Assembly: GCA_948567375.1 (NCBI GenBank)
Contig: OX419759.1
Span: 60,912,593 to 60,976,592, forward strand
Source: Lunularia cruciata
Lineage: Eukaryota > Streptophyta > Marchantiopsida > Lunulariales > Lunulariaceae
Direction of reading: 5' to 3'
DNA: 64,000 bases
The translations under genes and the position numbers were made by a program. Position 1 is the first letter of the stretch, and every line of letters starts with the position of its first letter. This document shows, piece after piece, positions 36,819 to 47,666 of the stretch. Under the pieces are notes generated by a model. That model worked only from the letters and a program-made list of their open reading frames with translations. It made no database searches and was not told the DNA's origin.

Positions 36819-36836
36819 ATGGTATCACAGTGAGTG
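36819..36836 (+). other. Primer-binding site of element A (methionine tRNA type)
   Basis: ATGGTATCACAGTGAG directly after the 5' LTR. TGGTATCAGAGC complements the 3' end of initiator methionine tRNA, the usual primer of plant LTR elements; here one G is changed to C. Confidence 0.85.
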
Positions 36837-36958
36837 TCTCAGTCCAAGAGAGTGGATCATCCCTCTTGGATGAGCATGAACTATTGAAATTGAGTAATTT
36901 GAGGTGGAGAACATAGAGTAAATGTTAGACTTAGGAAGAACTTTAAAGAGTAGATGGG

Positions 36959-37388
36959 ATGGATGCACCGGGAGGACAATTTCCCGCACCTAGCTTTCCA
37001 TTCCCAAATCCATTCCACATCAAGGTTATGTACATCCAGCATGAGCAAATGAGGGTATCGCTAGTTTATCACTTTGGCGCAAAATTCATAGATAGTGTGA
37101 TGAACTCGCCAAACCGAGTGATTCTAATTGTGGTGATATATGACAAAGAGTGAGATTTGACAATCTACATTCTATTATGCTAATATGGATATGAATGTCC
37201 CAAATCCTCTCCCTTTCAACGCTCAAGTAGAAATCCGTTATGTAGTGAGACTGAAAGTGATGTTTAGAGATTTTGTGGTTAGGAATTTTGGCGAGGAGTA
37301 TTATCAACGAGTGATAGATTCAAAGGTCCCAATGGTAGTTCCAATAGTTTGTGCGCTATCCAAAGTGATCATATTGACTTTGTATTGA
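36959..37388 (+). pseudogene. Leader ORF upstream of gag, element A
   Basis: Two open pieces in different frames, 36959-37153 (VYHFGAKFIDSVMNSPN) and 37185-37388 (FNAQVEIRYVVRLKVMFRDF, then NFGEEYYQRVIDSK). They match the minus-strand leader of element B (46320-46066) over most of their length. The product is unrecognised. Conservation between two copies suggests it was once a coding sequence of about 120-140 residues between the primer-binding site and gag. Confidence 0.6.
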
Positions 37389-37421
37389 AGTAGACATTAG
37401 CAATTGAGCATTGCAGGAACC

Positions 37422-38530
37422 ATGGATCCGCAATTGCAAGAGCTGGTGCAAGGAATGCAAGGGATGTTGAATGAATTTCAAGAGATTAAGATGACCATGG
37501 AGACATTACAAAGTCAAGTGCAAATCCTTAGGAATGATCAAGCCATGCAAGAAGAAGAGCCGTCTCAAAACCCAATACCTGCGACGGAAGTTCTTGGAGA
37601 GGCATCTGTGCCTACGAACCCTATCAACGATGAAGCCACATTGCTACTCTGGATGAAGAAGACTTCCAACATCAAGTCTTACAAGGAGTAGCATATGATG
37701 GGAGTAGTGGAAAATTGGATCTCGAGAATGAATCAATATTTTGGATTGTTCTCAACAGAGATCAAGGAGCATGCTGCAGGCATGTTTGCATGTGGGTACT
37801 TGACCGATAAAGCCCTCACATGGTATGATACTTGGGAATGATCCATGTGGTGGAGAGAAGGGAGATCACGTGGACAACAATGCAAGAAGGATTGCTGAAG
37901 AATTTCCAACCGGTGAATTTTGTGCAGATTGCTTGAACCCAACTATGGGGATTGAGATAGAAGAATAGCGTACAAGAGTATGTAGAGGTATTTTTGGATC
38001 TACAAGTCGCAATAACCAATATGAGTCTAGCAGAGGCTCTCGACAATTTCAAACAAGGATTAAAGGAGCGGATTTGCCAAGAAGTCATGGTGCAAAACCC
38101 TCGTATGGTATTTGAAGCCATTGCTTGTGCGCAAAGAATAGTAGGAGCATTGGGTGGAGGTGAAGGAGTAGTTCCACTTCAACATTATCAGGTAGAAATG
38201 CCACACATGGGTGGACCAATACCGATGGAGTTGGGCAACCTTCAATTTTGAGATCAAGGAGCACGACCGCTTCAAGAGGAGTGTTGGCGGGTAAGAAGAG
38301 ATGGAGTCCCACAAGGAGAAGGAACTTGAGGAGAATAACACCGTTGTTACAATTGTGGTCATATTGGGCACATATCTACCAACTGTCGCACTCATTTCCC
38401 TAGAGGCCCTCGGCCTCCGTACAGGTGATCTTTGAACAACATGGAGAGGCGCATTGAAGAGGAAGAGGTGGAAATCACTTTGGAAAACAAAGATTGCCAG
38501 TAAATGTACCTTGCGGCCTTACTGGCTCAA
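37422..38530 (+). pseudogene. Gag of element A
   Basis: Starts at the Met of MDPQLQELVQGMQGMLNEFQ, a coiled-coil N-terminus. A capsid segment follows (ENWISRMNQYFGLFSTEIKE and ACGYLTDKALTWYDTW, 37709-37842), typical of Ty3/gypsy Gag. A zinc knuckle CYNCGHIGHISTNC lies at about 38345-38386 (C-X2-C-X4-H-X4-C, all ligands kept). The coding frame is broken by several stops and shifts between 37690 and 38330. A shorter open piece 37994-38251 keeps part of the capsid C-terminus. Confidence 0.85.
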
Positions 38531-38598
38531 TAAGGAAGAAGAGAAGTGAGGGAAAGAAGAAGACTAATGTGCAAAGATCCTAAAAGGCAACCTCACAA

Positions 38599-38934
38599 TT
38601 GATTGTCGTGAATGGAGTCCTAGAAGGCAATCAAGTGAGAGTATTAATTGATCCAAGAGCAAAAGAGAATTTCTTATCTTGTGTTGTTGGAATAAGATTG
38701 GGAATGGATCTAGAGAGGGATAGGAGTGAAGAAGTAGAGTTGCCTAACGGGCAAACAGAGAGGATTGAATCACTACCTAGACGAGTAATGCTCTCTATAG
38801 GAGAATATCAGGAAGCAATTGAGTGGCGAGTGATACAATTAGCTTGTTATGATGCAATCTTAGGCATGCCATGGATGGAGCATTACAACCCTATGGTAGA
38901 TTGGAGGAAGAAAGTAGTGAGAGCCCTCCAATAG
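38599..38934 (+). pseudogene. Aspartic protease of element A
   Basis: Reads VNGVLEGNQVRVLIDPRAKE, where the family has LIDSGAT: the catalytic Asp is kept but the following SG is PR, so the active site is damaged. The second conserved block YDAILGMPWMEHYNP is intact. It ends at a TAG at 38932, and a second TAG near 39049 separates it from RT. Confidence 0.88.
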
Positions 38935-39060
38935 TCAATCATTGGGGTTAAAGAAAAATCACTCAAGCATGATCTGCCTCTATATGTCATAGGGATGGCA
39001 ATTGTCTGTAAGACCAATAGATGTTTCATGGGTCTAATAAGAGAAGTCTAGAGTGCACAA

Positions 39061-39760
39061 CTTGATGGACAAGTTCTTGAGAAATTGAAGGCTGTGGTGG
39101 ATGAATTTCAAGATGTCTTTCCCAATGATCTACCCTCAGGATTACCACCAAAAAGGAGAGTAGATCATAAAATTGAGACACCCTTGAGGAAAACACCTCC
39201 TTGTAAGGCCCCATATTGCCTATCACCTCATGAGTTGGAGGAGTGTAAGACTCAAATTGAGGAGATGCTGCAGAAGGGGTTCATCCAACCTAGCTTATCA
39301 CCATATGGGGCTCTTGTCTTGTTTGTGAAGAAGAAGGATGGTACAATGTGCATGTGCATTGATTATCGAGGTCTCAATCAGCAAACGGTGAAGAAAAAAT
39401 ACCCCTTACCTTGCATGGATGACCTGTTTGATCAACTCCATAGAGCGAGGTACTTCACCAAATTGGACTTGCGGAGCGGTTACAATCAAATCCAAATTGC
39501 AAAGGAGGATGTGTACAAAACTGCCTTTCAAACCAGGTATGGCTACTTTGAGTATCTTGTGATGCCTTTTGGCCTCACCAATGCACTTGCCACTTTCATG
39601 AGTCTAATGAATGACATATTTCATCCACACTTGGATAAGTCTATTATTGTCTTCTTGGATGATATCTTAGTATACAATAGCACAATGACGGAACACAAAC
39701 AACATCTACGAGAAGTCCCCCAGATTCTAAGACAAATTTGACTGTACGCCAAAATCTCAA
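39061..39760 (+). pseudogene. Reverse transcriptase of element A
   Basis: Open from 39085 to 39741: [73 protein letters not shown] and the catalytic [11 protein letters not shown]. These are blocks of Ty3/gypsy RT in order with catalytic aspartates present. A stop after QILRQI and a frameshift near 39800 cut it from RNase H. Confidence 0.92.
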
Positions 39761-39827
39761 AGTGCAAGTTTGGCAAGTCTGAAGTAGACTACTTGGGGCA
39801 TAGAGAAGTGCAGAGGGCATTCAAGTA

Positions 39828-40470
39828 TTGACAGATAAAATAGAGGTCATTCAAAAATGGCATGCCCCAAAAGATCAAACTCAACTCAAGAGCTTCTTGG
39901 GGTTGACGGGATTCTATTGTAGATTTGTCAAGGACTTCTCCAAGGTTGCACAGCCTTTAACAACACTACTTGGCAAGGGGAAGAAGTGGACATGTGGAAC
40001 TACACAAGAGTTGGCCTTTCAAGAATTGAAAGCCGCCTTGCTACATGCACCAATCTTGAAGTGGTATGACCCAAAACGACCAATCAAGTTGGCTAGAAAT
40101 GCATCAGGCGTAGCAATTAGAGCAGTCCTACAACAAGAGTGGCATGACGGATGGCATCCAATTGCATATTTCTCTCAAAAGTTGTTACCGGTAGAGCGCA
40201 ACTACCACACCATCAAACAAGAAGAGCTGGCCATTGTTCTAGCAACCAAGCATTGGAAGCACTATTTGGGCAAGGAAGCATTTGTAGTAGAGACAAACCA
40301 CAAACCTTTAGTCTACCTTGAGACGCAGAAGGATCTATCCCGTCGCCAAATTCAGTGGGCAGAGTGGTGACAATGCTTCAACATGTCAATCACCTACGTG
40401 GAAGGTAAGAAGCAACTTGTAGATGCATTTACCCTCTTGCCAATGGCAAAAAACTTGGTGGTAGAGGTTA
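39828..40470 (+). pseudogene. RT connection and RNase H of element A
   Basis: Open 39828-40370. Begins DKIEVIQKWHAPKDQTQLKS and SFLGLTGFYCRFVKDFS (end of RT), then RNase H: LARNASGVAIRAVLQQ (first catalytic Asp changed to Asn), YHTIKQEELAIVLATKHW (catalytic Glu kept) and FVVETNHKPLVYL (Asp changed to Asn). The stop TGA after QIQWAEW and further stops end it. Two lost acidic residues imply no RNase H activity. Confidence 0.9.
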
Positions 40471-40589
40471 AGATTAACCTTGGCCAGAGATTTTGGCTGC
40501 TACAAAAACTGATCCATAGATTGTAGAAGCACAATCATCCAAAGGTGTTACTAGCACCCAAGGACTCACCTTTTGTGATGGCAGATTAT

Positions 40590-41645
40590 GGATCCCAAAT
40601 GTCCCAGAATTACGCACCACCATTCTAGCGGAATATCATGATTCGGCCATTGCAGGTCATGTCGGAGTGGATAAGACCTTGGATGTAGTCCAACGCCATT
40701 ACTATTGGTCCAAGATGAGCAACGATGTGATGGACTACGTGCGCAGCTGCCTACTTTGTCAATAGAACAAAGCCTCTAATCAAGCTCTTGTAGGGCTCCT
40801 TCAACCTCTCCCCACACCTACCCAACATTGGGAACAAGTGAGTATAGATCTTGTCTGTGAATTACCTAAGACCACCTCAGAGTTTGACTCCATCGTGGTC
40901 TTTGTGGACCGACTCAACAAAATGATTCATGTACGCTCTACCACCAAGGATGTGACCGCTCCACAACTAGCTCAATTATACTTAGATGCAGTCTTCTCTC
41001 ACCATGGCATGTCTAGAGTACTTATCACCGATAGAGGCACTCAATTCACCAATTTGTTTTGGCAAACACTCTTTGGTTTCTTCAAAACCAAGTTGGCCAT
41101 GTCCATAGCTTATCACCTACAAATAGATGGCCAAACAGAGCGGGCTAATTGCACGATTGAAGACATGTTACGCGGCTTCACCTTAGAAGAGCAAGAGAGG
41201 TGGGACACCCTACTCCCATTGGTGGAATTTGCTTACAACAATTCAGTGAATACATCCATCCAGGTCACTCCGTTCTTCCTCATGTATGGTGAGCATCCCT
41301 TCACACCTTGTAGCTTGATGAAGATCCGTCCAGTGGCTACCAAGGTCGATGCCGTCAACACATTTGTTTCTAGATTCCAACACGGTGTGTAGAGCGCCAA
41401 GCACAGATTATAGATTGCACAAAATTGACAAAAGCAATATGCTGATGCACACCGTAGGCACATGGAGTTCAATGTTGGGGACCAAGTGTGACTATTGACA
41501 ACCAACCTCACATTAGTTGGACCTCGTAAGCTCATACCTCGTTTTATTGGGCCTTTCTCAATTCTTCATCGCGTCGGCGCTATGGCCTATGACCTTGAGC
41601 TACCACCACACATGAAGATCCATCTAGTGTTCCATGTTTTCCTTC
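40590..41645 (+). pseudogene. Integrase of element A
   Basis: Zinc domain EYHDSAIAGHVGVDKTLD ... YVRSCLLCQ (40620-40765) holds the HH-CC ligands. A TAG follows the second Cys. The catalytic core is open 40838-41392: SIDLVCELP (Asp 1), VLITDRGTQFTNLF (Asp 2), QIDGQTERANCTIEDML (Glu region), then FAYNNSVNTSIQVTPFFLMY. The C-terminal part MEFNVGDQV and NLTLVGPRKLIPRFIGPF continues after stops to about 41645. The catalytic DDE is preserved, but the frame is not continuous. Confidence 0.9.
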
Positions 41646-41646
41646 T

Positions 41647-41919
41647 ATGCAGATATGCTCCCTGATCAGGCCAAGGTCATTTACACAAGACATTCGACCG
41701 TGTCTGACACTCATTGATGGCACAGAAGAATATGAAGTGGAATGTATTCTCCAAAAATGCATGTGTGGTACTTGCCATCCGTGGGTGGACTATCTCATAC
41801 AATGGAAAGGTTACCCCCTCTATGAAGCAACATGGGAGCTCGCTGCCAATTTGACACATGCACCGGTGTTGGTGAAAGCATTTGAGCAACAATTGCACAA
41901 CAAGGACGTTGCGTCTTAA
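41647..41919 (+). pseudogene. Chromodomain at the integrase C-terminus, element A
   Basis: Open segment containing EEYEVECILQKCM, WVDYLIQWKGYPLYEATWE and LVKAFEQQL: the aromatic and acidic residues of a chromodomain. This places the element among chromoviruses, which use this domain to choose chromatin targets. It ends at TAA 41917-41919, overlapping the polypurine tract. Confidence 0.9.
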
Positions 41920-41930
41920 AAGGAGGGAGG
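41918..41930 (+). other. Polypurine tract of element A
   Basis: AAAAGGAGGGAGG two bases before the 3' LTR. Confidence 0.92.
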
Positions 41931-41932
41931 TC

Positions 41933-42668
41933 TGTAATACCACAAGCTAGCCATATAGTCTAGATGTGAAATTTGGTTTGGTAACATCTAGAATGATGTT
42001 ATATATGATGGTCAAAATAGATCAAATAGAAGTATCACCAAAAGAGTACTTTACTAATAGAGCAAAAACCAAAGTAGACTTGAGAACTTTAGAACCAATA
42101 GCTAGGCATATGATTTAAAGCTGAGAATTGGTTTGGTAATATCTGGAAAGATGTTACATATGATGGAGTAAATAGATCAAAAAGAGGTATCACCAAAAGG
42201 GGACTTCTACTAATAGAGTAGGAACCGAAATATGCCTGAAAACTTTGAAGGCAATTTTGGAGGCCTAAACGGATGATTGGGCCTCAAAACTGTGCAGATT
42301 CCCCCCCCCCCCCAATAGAGGAGAGGTTGGCCTTCCCTCCCCCCTGGTTTTTCTTGTTGAGAGCTTTCCAATGGTACCTTACGTGATTTTGAGACTCCTA
42401 TAGGAAGATTCCCTAAAAGATTCCCTAAGGTCAAAGCTTGTTTGACCAACCAGATAGGACCTAGACAGACATGTCACCCATCCAAGTAAGTAATCCAAGG
42501 GTGGAGCTTGACTACATGTCACCTATTTGTGTGCCTAATCCTATGGTGGAGCTTCCTTGGAGGAGATCCTCTTTGTCTATATAATAAAGAGAAGGTGCTC
42601 CTTTGGGGCACTGAATGTTGAGTGTGTAATCTGTGTTTTCTCTCTTCTCTTGTCCTTAGAGTATTACA
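41933..42668 (+). repeat. 3' LTR of element A (736 bp)
   Basis: Intact inverted termini TGTAATAC...GTATTACA; TATATAATAAAGAGAAGG at about 42580. A run of 14 C at 42301-42314 is absent from the 5' LTR. Confidence 0.95.
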
Positions 42669-43590
42669 CCTACAATGGTGGAATCATGACATTCCACTAG
42701 GATGGTGGTTCTTATCTCCATGGCCTCCAAGATCTATAACTTGCAATCACAAAAGGTGTGTCCTTGGGTATTGGTGATACCTTTGGATGAACGAGCTTCT
42801 ACAATCCGTGGGTCAATTTTTGTAGTTGCAACAATCCTTGGCCAGAATTCTAGGTTCATCTTGACTTTTACCTCTAAATTGTTTGCCATAGGCCTTTAGG
42901 GGAATGCATATGCAAGTTGCTTCTTGCCTTCCACATATGTGATTTTCATGTTGAACCATTGTCTCCACTTTGCCCACCAAGTCTGACAACAAGATAGATC
43001 TTTCTACTATGGTCTATCTCTACTACAAATACCTTCTCGCCAAGATAGTGCTTCCAATTCTTGGTTGCAAGGAAAATGGCCAATTCTTCTTGTTTAGTGG
43101 TATGATAGTTGCATTTTGCCAATAACAACTTTTGAGAGAAATATGCAACTAGGTGCCATTTGTCATGCAATGTTGTTATAAGATTGCTCCTATTGCTACA
43201 CTTGATTGCATCTATAGCCAACTTGATTGGACATTTTGGGTCGTATTATTTCAAGATTGGTGCATGTAGTAATGCATCTTTCAATTCTTGAAAGGCCAAT
43301 TCTTGTGCAATTCTCAACATCCACTTCTTCCCCTTGCCAAGTAGTGTTGTTAGAGGTTGTGCAACCTTGGAGAAGTCCTTGAAAAAGTGATTATAGAACC
43401 CTATCAATCTTAAGAGACTCTTGAGTTGAGTCTGATCTTTTGGAGTACCCCATTTCTGAATGACCTCTATTTTATTTGTTAACACTTTGATACCTTCTGC
43501 ACTTAATGTATACCCCAAGTTGTCTTCTTCAGATTTGCCAAACTTGCACTTTGAGATTTTGGCATACAATTGATTCTATCATAGAATTTG
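42669..43590 (-). pseudogene. RNase H and integrase N-terminus of element B
   Basis: Minus strand. 43569-43246 reads AKISKCKFGKSEED, LGYTLSAEGIKVLTNKIEVI and DFSKVAQPLTTLLGKGKKW (end of RT). 43221-42946 reads HLVAYFSQKLLLAKCNYHTT, KQEELAIFLATKNWKHYLGE and FVVEIDHS (RNase H, with Glu and the later Asp kept). Stops follow, then ECHDSTIVG at the element A insertion point. Confidence 0.85.
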
Positions 43591-44250
43591 GAGGACTTCT
43601 TATAGATATTGCTTGTGCTTTTTCATCAGCCTATTGTAGACTAAGATATCATCTAGGAAAATAACAACAATTTATCCAGTTATGGACAAAATATATCATT
43701 CATCAAACTCATGAAAGTGGTTGGTGCATTGGTGAGGCCAAACGGCATCACCAGGTACTCAAAGTGACCATACCTTGTTTGAAAGGTTATTTTGTGTACA
43801 TCTTCATCTACAATCCTGATTTGGTTATAATCACTCTGCAAATCAAGTTTGGTGACGTGTTTTGCCACATTGAGTTGATCAAAAATGTCATCTATGTAGG
43901 GTAAGGGATATTTTTTCATCATTTGTTGATTTAGGTCTTGGTAATCAATACACATGTGCATTGTACCATCTTTTCTTCTTCAAAAACAAGACAAGAGCCC
44001 CATAAAGTGATATGCTAGGTTGGATAAACCCTTTTTGTATAATATCCTTAATTTGAGCCTTACACTCTTCCAACTCATGAGTTGATAATCAATATGGGGC
44101 CTTACAAGGAGGTGTAGGAGGCCTTACAAGGAGGTGAGTATCTCAATTTTATGATCTACTCTCCTTTTTGGTGATAATCTAGAGGGCAGGTCATCCAAGA
44201 AGACATCTTGAAACTCATTGACCACGTCTTTCAATTTCCCAAGAATTTGT
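43591..44250 (-). pseudogene. Reverse transcriptase of element B
   Basis: Minus strand, open 43961-43680: [40 protein letters not shown] (catalytic Asp region) and [20 protein letters not shown]. The FLDD motif region near 43640 is broken. The N-terminal part near 44230-44000 has a local duplication of a GGCCTTACAAGGAGGTG unit (about 44099-44135). Confidence 0.85.
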
Positions 44251-44258
44251 CCATCAAG

Positions 44259-44675
44259 CTATGCACTTTGGACTTCTCTTATTGGGCCCATGAAACATTT
44301 ATTTGTCTTATAGAAAGTTGTTGTCTTTATAACATAAAGAGGTAATTCTTGCATGGGTGATCTTTCTTTAACCTTAATGATGTTCCATTGGCAAGTTCTC
44401 ACTACTTTCTTTCTCCAATAGACCATGGGGTTGTTGTGATCTATCCATGGCATGCCTAAGATTGCATTGTAATGAGGTAACTATATCTCTCACCACTCAA
44501 TCTCTTCTTGATACTCTCTTATAGAGAATGCTACCTTTCTAGGTAACAACTCAATCCTCTTTTTTTGACCATTATGTAACTCTAGTTCTTCATTCTCATC
44601 CTTCTCTAGATCCAACCCCAACCTTATTGTAACAAAATGAGACAAGAAATTCTTTATTGCTCTAGGGTCTATCAA
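44259..44675 (-). pseudogene. Aspartic protease of element B
   Basis: Minus strand in two pieces. 44675-44490 reads MIDPRAIKNFLSHFVTIRLG (active site DPR in place of DSG, as in element A). 44453-44259 reads MPWIDHNNPMVYWRKKVVR. That both copies have DPR suggests the change predates their separation. Confidence 0.82.
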
Positions 44676-44889
44676 TACACGCTGCCTTTATCAGCTAACC
44701 CTATTCCCAAGGCTTCAAACCATTCACTTGATTGCCTTATAGGACTCAATTCATGACAATCAAAGTAATTTTTTCTACCTCAACCTTTGCACACTCATCC
44801 TCTTCCTTCCCTTGCTTTTTCTCTTCTCCATTGAGTTAGTTTGGCCATGAGGTAAATTTACTAGCAATTTTAATTTTCCAATGTGGTTT

Positions 44890-45956
44890 TTGTACTCCTC
44901 TTCAATTTTCTATCTATGTTGTTTAAAGATTGCATGTATGGAGGTAAAGGGCCTCTAGGAAAATGAGCATGACAATTGATGGCTATGTGCCCAAATCACC
45001 CATAGTTTTAACAACAAATTTGTGTTGCTCAAGTCCTTTCTCCTTGTAGGACTCTATCTCTCCTTTCTTTAACCCATCTCCATTCTCCTTGGACAAGTTG
45101 TGCTCCTTGATATTGGAACCAAATGTTGTCCAATTCCATAGGAATTGGTCTACCAAAATGTGGTGTTTTAGCCTGATAATTTTGAGTTAGGACTACTCTT
45201 TCACCTCATCCAAGCGCTCTTGCTATTCTTTGAGCACAAGCAATGGCTTCAAAAACAATGCAAGGGTTTTGTACCATTATTTCTTGGTGAATTTGCTCTT
45301 TTAACCCTCATTTGAAATTATCAAGAGCTTTTGTTGGACTCATATCAATTCTCATGACTTGCAAATCAAGAAATGCCTCCATGTACTCTTATACGCTATT
45401 CTTTTGCTTCAATTCCCATAGTTGGGTTTGAGCCATTTGCACAAAATCCACAAATTGCAAATTCTTTAGCAACCCTTCTTGCATTGCCATCCAAGTGATC
45501 TCTCTTCTTTTTTCCAACATTGATCATTCCCAAGTGTCACACCATGTGAAGGCTTTATTGGTCAATAGGTGGGTACACACCTAAGGAATGATTGGTGATC
45601 TTAGTTGTGATAATCAAAAATATCAATTCATTCTTGAAATCTAGTTTTCCACTACTCCAAGTTTCCCACTACTACTCCCATTGTTCCTTGTAAGGCTCAA
45701 AGTTGTATGTCCTCTCCATTTGTAGTAACAATGTGGCTTCATTGTTGATCAAGGTTGGTGTCATTAGCATGAGTGACTCTCTAGGTACTTTGGCCATTGG
45801 TATTGGGGTTTAGGATGGTTCTCCTTCTTGCATTGTCTGATCATTCTTGAACATACATACTTGACTTTGCAATGCCTCCATGGTCACCTTGATCTCTCGA
45901 GACTCCTTCAACATCCCCTACATTCGTTGCATCAGATCTTGTAATTGTAGATCCAT
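44890..45956 (-). pseudogene. Gag of element B
   Basis: Minus-strand gag remains collinear with element A gag: coiled-coil start DLQLQDLMQRM near 45950, a decayed capsid region, and at about 45018-44975 a zinc knuckle whose second Cys is Tyr. Stops are frequent; no open frame of useful length is left. Confidence 0.7.
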
Positions 45957-46065
45957 GATTCTTAAACATGGCAAATGCTCAATCACTACTTCCTACTTCA
46001 ATACAGAGTTAATATGATCACTCAAGAGGGAGCATAGACTATTGGGACTTTAGAGGTTATCAATG

Positions 46066-46330
46066 TTAATAATACTCACCAAAGTTGCAAACTATGAAAT
46101 CCCTAAACATCTTTTTTGGTCTAACCACACAATGCATTTCTACTTGAGTGTTGAAAGGGAGAGGATCAGATACATTCAGATCCATAACATATAAGTGGAT
46201 AAAAATTGTCAAATCCCACTCTTTAGCATATATCACCATAAGTAGAATCCCTAGATTTGGTGAATTCATCACCACATCCATGAACTTTGCTCCAAAATGG
46301 TAAATAAGATATACTATCACTTGCTCATGT
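46066..46330 (-). pseudogene. Leader ORF upstream of gag, element B
   Basis: Minus strand, open 46320-46066: VYLIYHFGAKFMDVVMNSPN, then DPLPFNTQVEMHCVVRPKKM and FRDFIVCNFGEYY. Collinear with the element A leader; here it is read in one frame, which supports the two element A pieces being one ORF. Unknown product. Confidence 0.65.
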
Positions 46331-46532
46331 TATACGTACAGAATCTTGATATGGAATGGATTCAAGAATAGAAATTAGGGTGTAGAAAATTGTCCTCCAA
46401 GAACTTCCATCCCATCTTCTCTCTAAACACGTCTAATTTATTGATTGCACTATGGTTTTTCCCCTTGAAATTATTCAATCTCAATAGCCCATGTTCTTCC
46501 AAGAGTGGTGATCCAATCTCTTGGATTGAAAC

Positions 46533-46549
46533 CCAAGCTCTCATACCAT
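46533..46549 (-). other. Primer-binding site of element B
   Basis: Minus-strand ATGGTATGAGAGCTTGG directly after the 5' LTR; methionine-tRNA type with one change from TGGTATCAGAGC. Confidence 0.82.
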
Positions 46550-47146
46550 TGTAATGTTCCAAGGATAGGAGAACCTTCAAGAGAAACATATGAGAAGAAG
46601 CACAAAGCTTCACACTCAATACTTGGATGCCCAAAAGGAACATCTTGTCTTTATTATATAGCAAAGAGGATTCTCTCATAGTAAGCTCCACCCTTGGATC
46701 AAATACAAGGATTGATGACATGTTAGCAAGCTTCACCCTTAGATTAGTTGTATGGATTGGTGACATGTCAATTCTTTTCCTATCTGGTTGGTCAAACAAG
46801 TTTGACCAAAGGGATCTTTAAGGAATCTTCTTGTAGAGAGCTCAAAATCACATGGGTGAGGTATCATTAGAAAGCTCTTGATGAGACAAACTATTGGAGG
46901 AGAAGGTAAGCCTTTCTTTGAAAAGGAGGTAATCTTTTCATTTTTAGGTCTAATTTCTCTATTTATTAGGCCTTCAAAATTAGCTCTAAAGTTTTTAGGG
47001 TGTTTTTGGTTCCTACTCTATTAGTGGAAGTACTCTTTTGGTGACACCTCTATCTGATCTACTTAGTCTATCATATATAACATCCTTCCCAATTTTATCA
47101 AGCCAAATTTCACCTCTAGATAATATGTCTAGCTAACGGTATTACA
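46550..47146 (-). repeat. 5' LTR of element B (597 bp)
   Basis: In element orientation begins TGTAATACC at 47146 and ends ACATTACA at 46550. About 40 bp shorter than its partner at 33442-34076. Confidence 0.92.
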
Positions 47147-47400
47147 ATATGGATGATAAGCTTATAGCATTACTTCTCAAATTGTTGAGCCACACAAACT
47201 CTAAGTTCAAAAAAGCCAAAACAAACATGGTTGCCAAGTACAAAAGGGAGCTTTTTGAGCTCATTCAAATCTACAAAAGCACAAGTAATTTGTCACAAGC
47301 GCCACCAATTTGTCCTACAATGACTAACAACTCCACAGATTCCTTACAACTTGAACTATGGCAACCTTAGTAGCAATCAACCTATCTCTTAGTTTGTTTG
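47147..47400 (+). pseudogene. Coiled-coil coding repeat of unknown type, right part
   Basis: Open plus-strand frame 47149-47370 reading DDKLIALLLKLLSHTNSKFK then VAKYKRELFELIQIYKST, ending LELWQP and two stops. It continues the frame that ended KKVSM at 33441, with ATATG/CTATG as target duplication. The C-terminal end of the ORF therefore lies here. Confidence 0.6.
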
Positions 47401-47666
47401 CATATTGTATTTCATTCACCTCTTCTAGTTGTAGCCAAGACACTTTGTATTTGTAAATATTTTGTAGACCTTAATGTAAACATGAAATCCAAATAGACCA
47501 CATACATGACATCAAGATACCACAAACTTTCCAAGGTGGCAATGACATGTTAGATGTGCCTACTTAGAGATTAGATAAAGACAAGATAAGAATGTTATTA
47601 GTAAGGAATAAATATAATTAGAAGATTTCTAGTACATTATAGCCATAAGATCTCTTTGGTGGACTA
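47401..47666. other. Non-coding tail of the coiled-coil repeat
   Basis: AT-rich sequence with no frame or motif I can support, up to a second-family LTR. Confidence 0.4.

Larger units (their letters stand above)
36084..42668 (+). mobile_element. Element A: complete plus-strand Ty3/gypsy chromovirus (6.6 kb)
   Basis: LTR, primer-binding site, leader ORF, gag, protease, RT, RNase H, integrase, chromodomain, polypurine tract, LTR, all in one direction. It is inserted in element B integrase, between the readings ECHDSTIVG (minus, to 42669) and HVGVDKT (minus, from 36083). The flanking 5-mers TCTAT (36079-36083) and CCTAC (42669-42673) are probably a decayed target duplication. The two LTRs differ at roughly thirty places in their first 340 bp by eye, so the insertion is old. 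Internal stops mean it is not autonomous now. Confidence 0.93.
33442..47146 (-). mobile_element. Element B: minus-strand Ty3/gypsy chromovirus, interrupted twice
   Basis: Bounded by related LTRs at 33442-34076 and 46550-47146, with inverted termini TGTAAT...ATTACA. Flanking 5-mers are CTATG (33437-33441) and ATATG (47147-47151). Going down the minus strand: LTR, primer-binding site, leader ORF, gag, protease, RT, RNase H, integrase, chromodomain, polypurine tract, LTR. A solo LTR (35005-35727) and element A (36084-42668) are inserted in its integrase. Removing both restores a collinear integrase. All genes carry stops or frameshifts. Confidence 0.92.

Noticed and set aside
41233..41535. Minus-strand 100-codon frame
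   Set aside because: Antisense shadow of the element A integrase.
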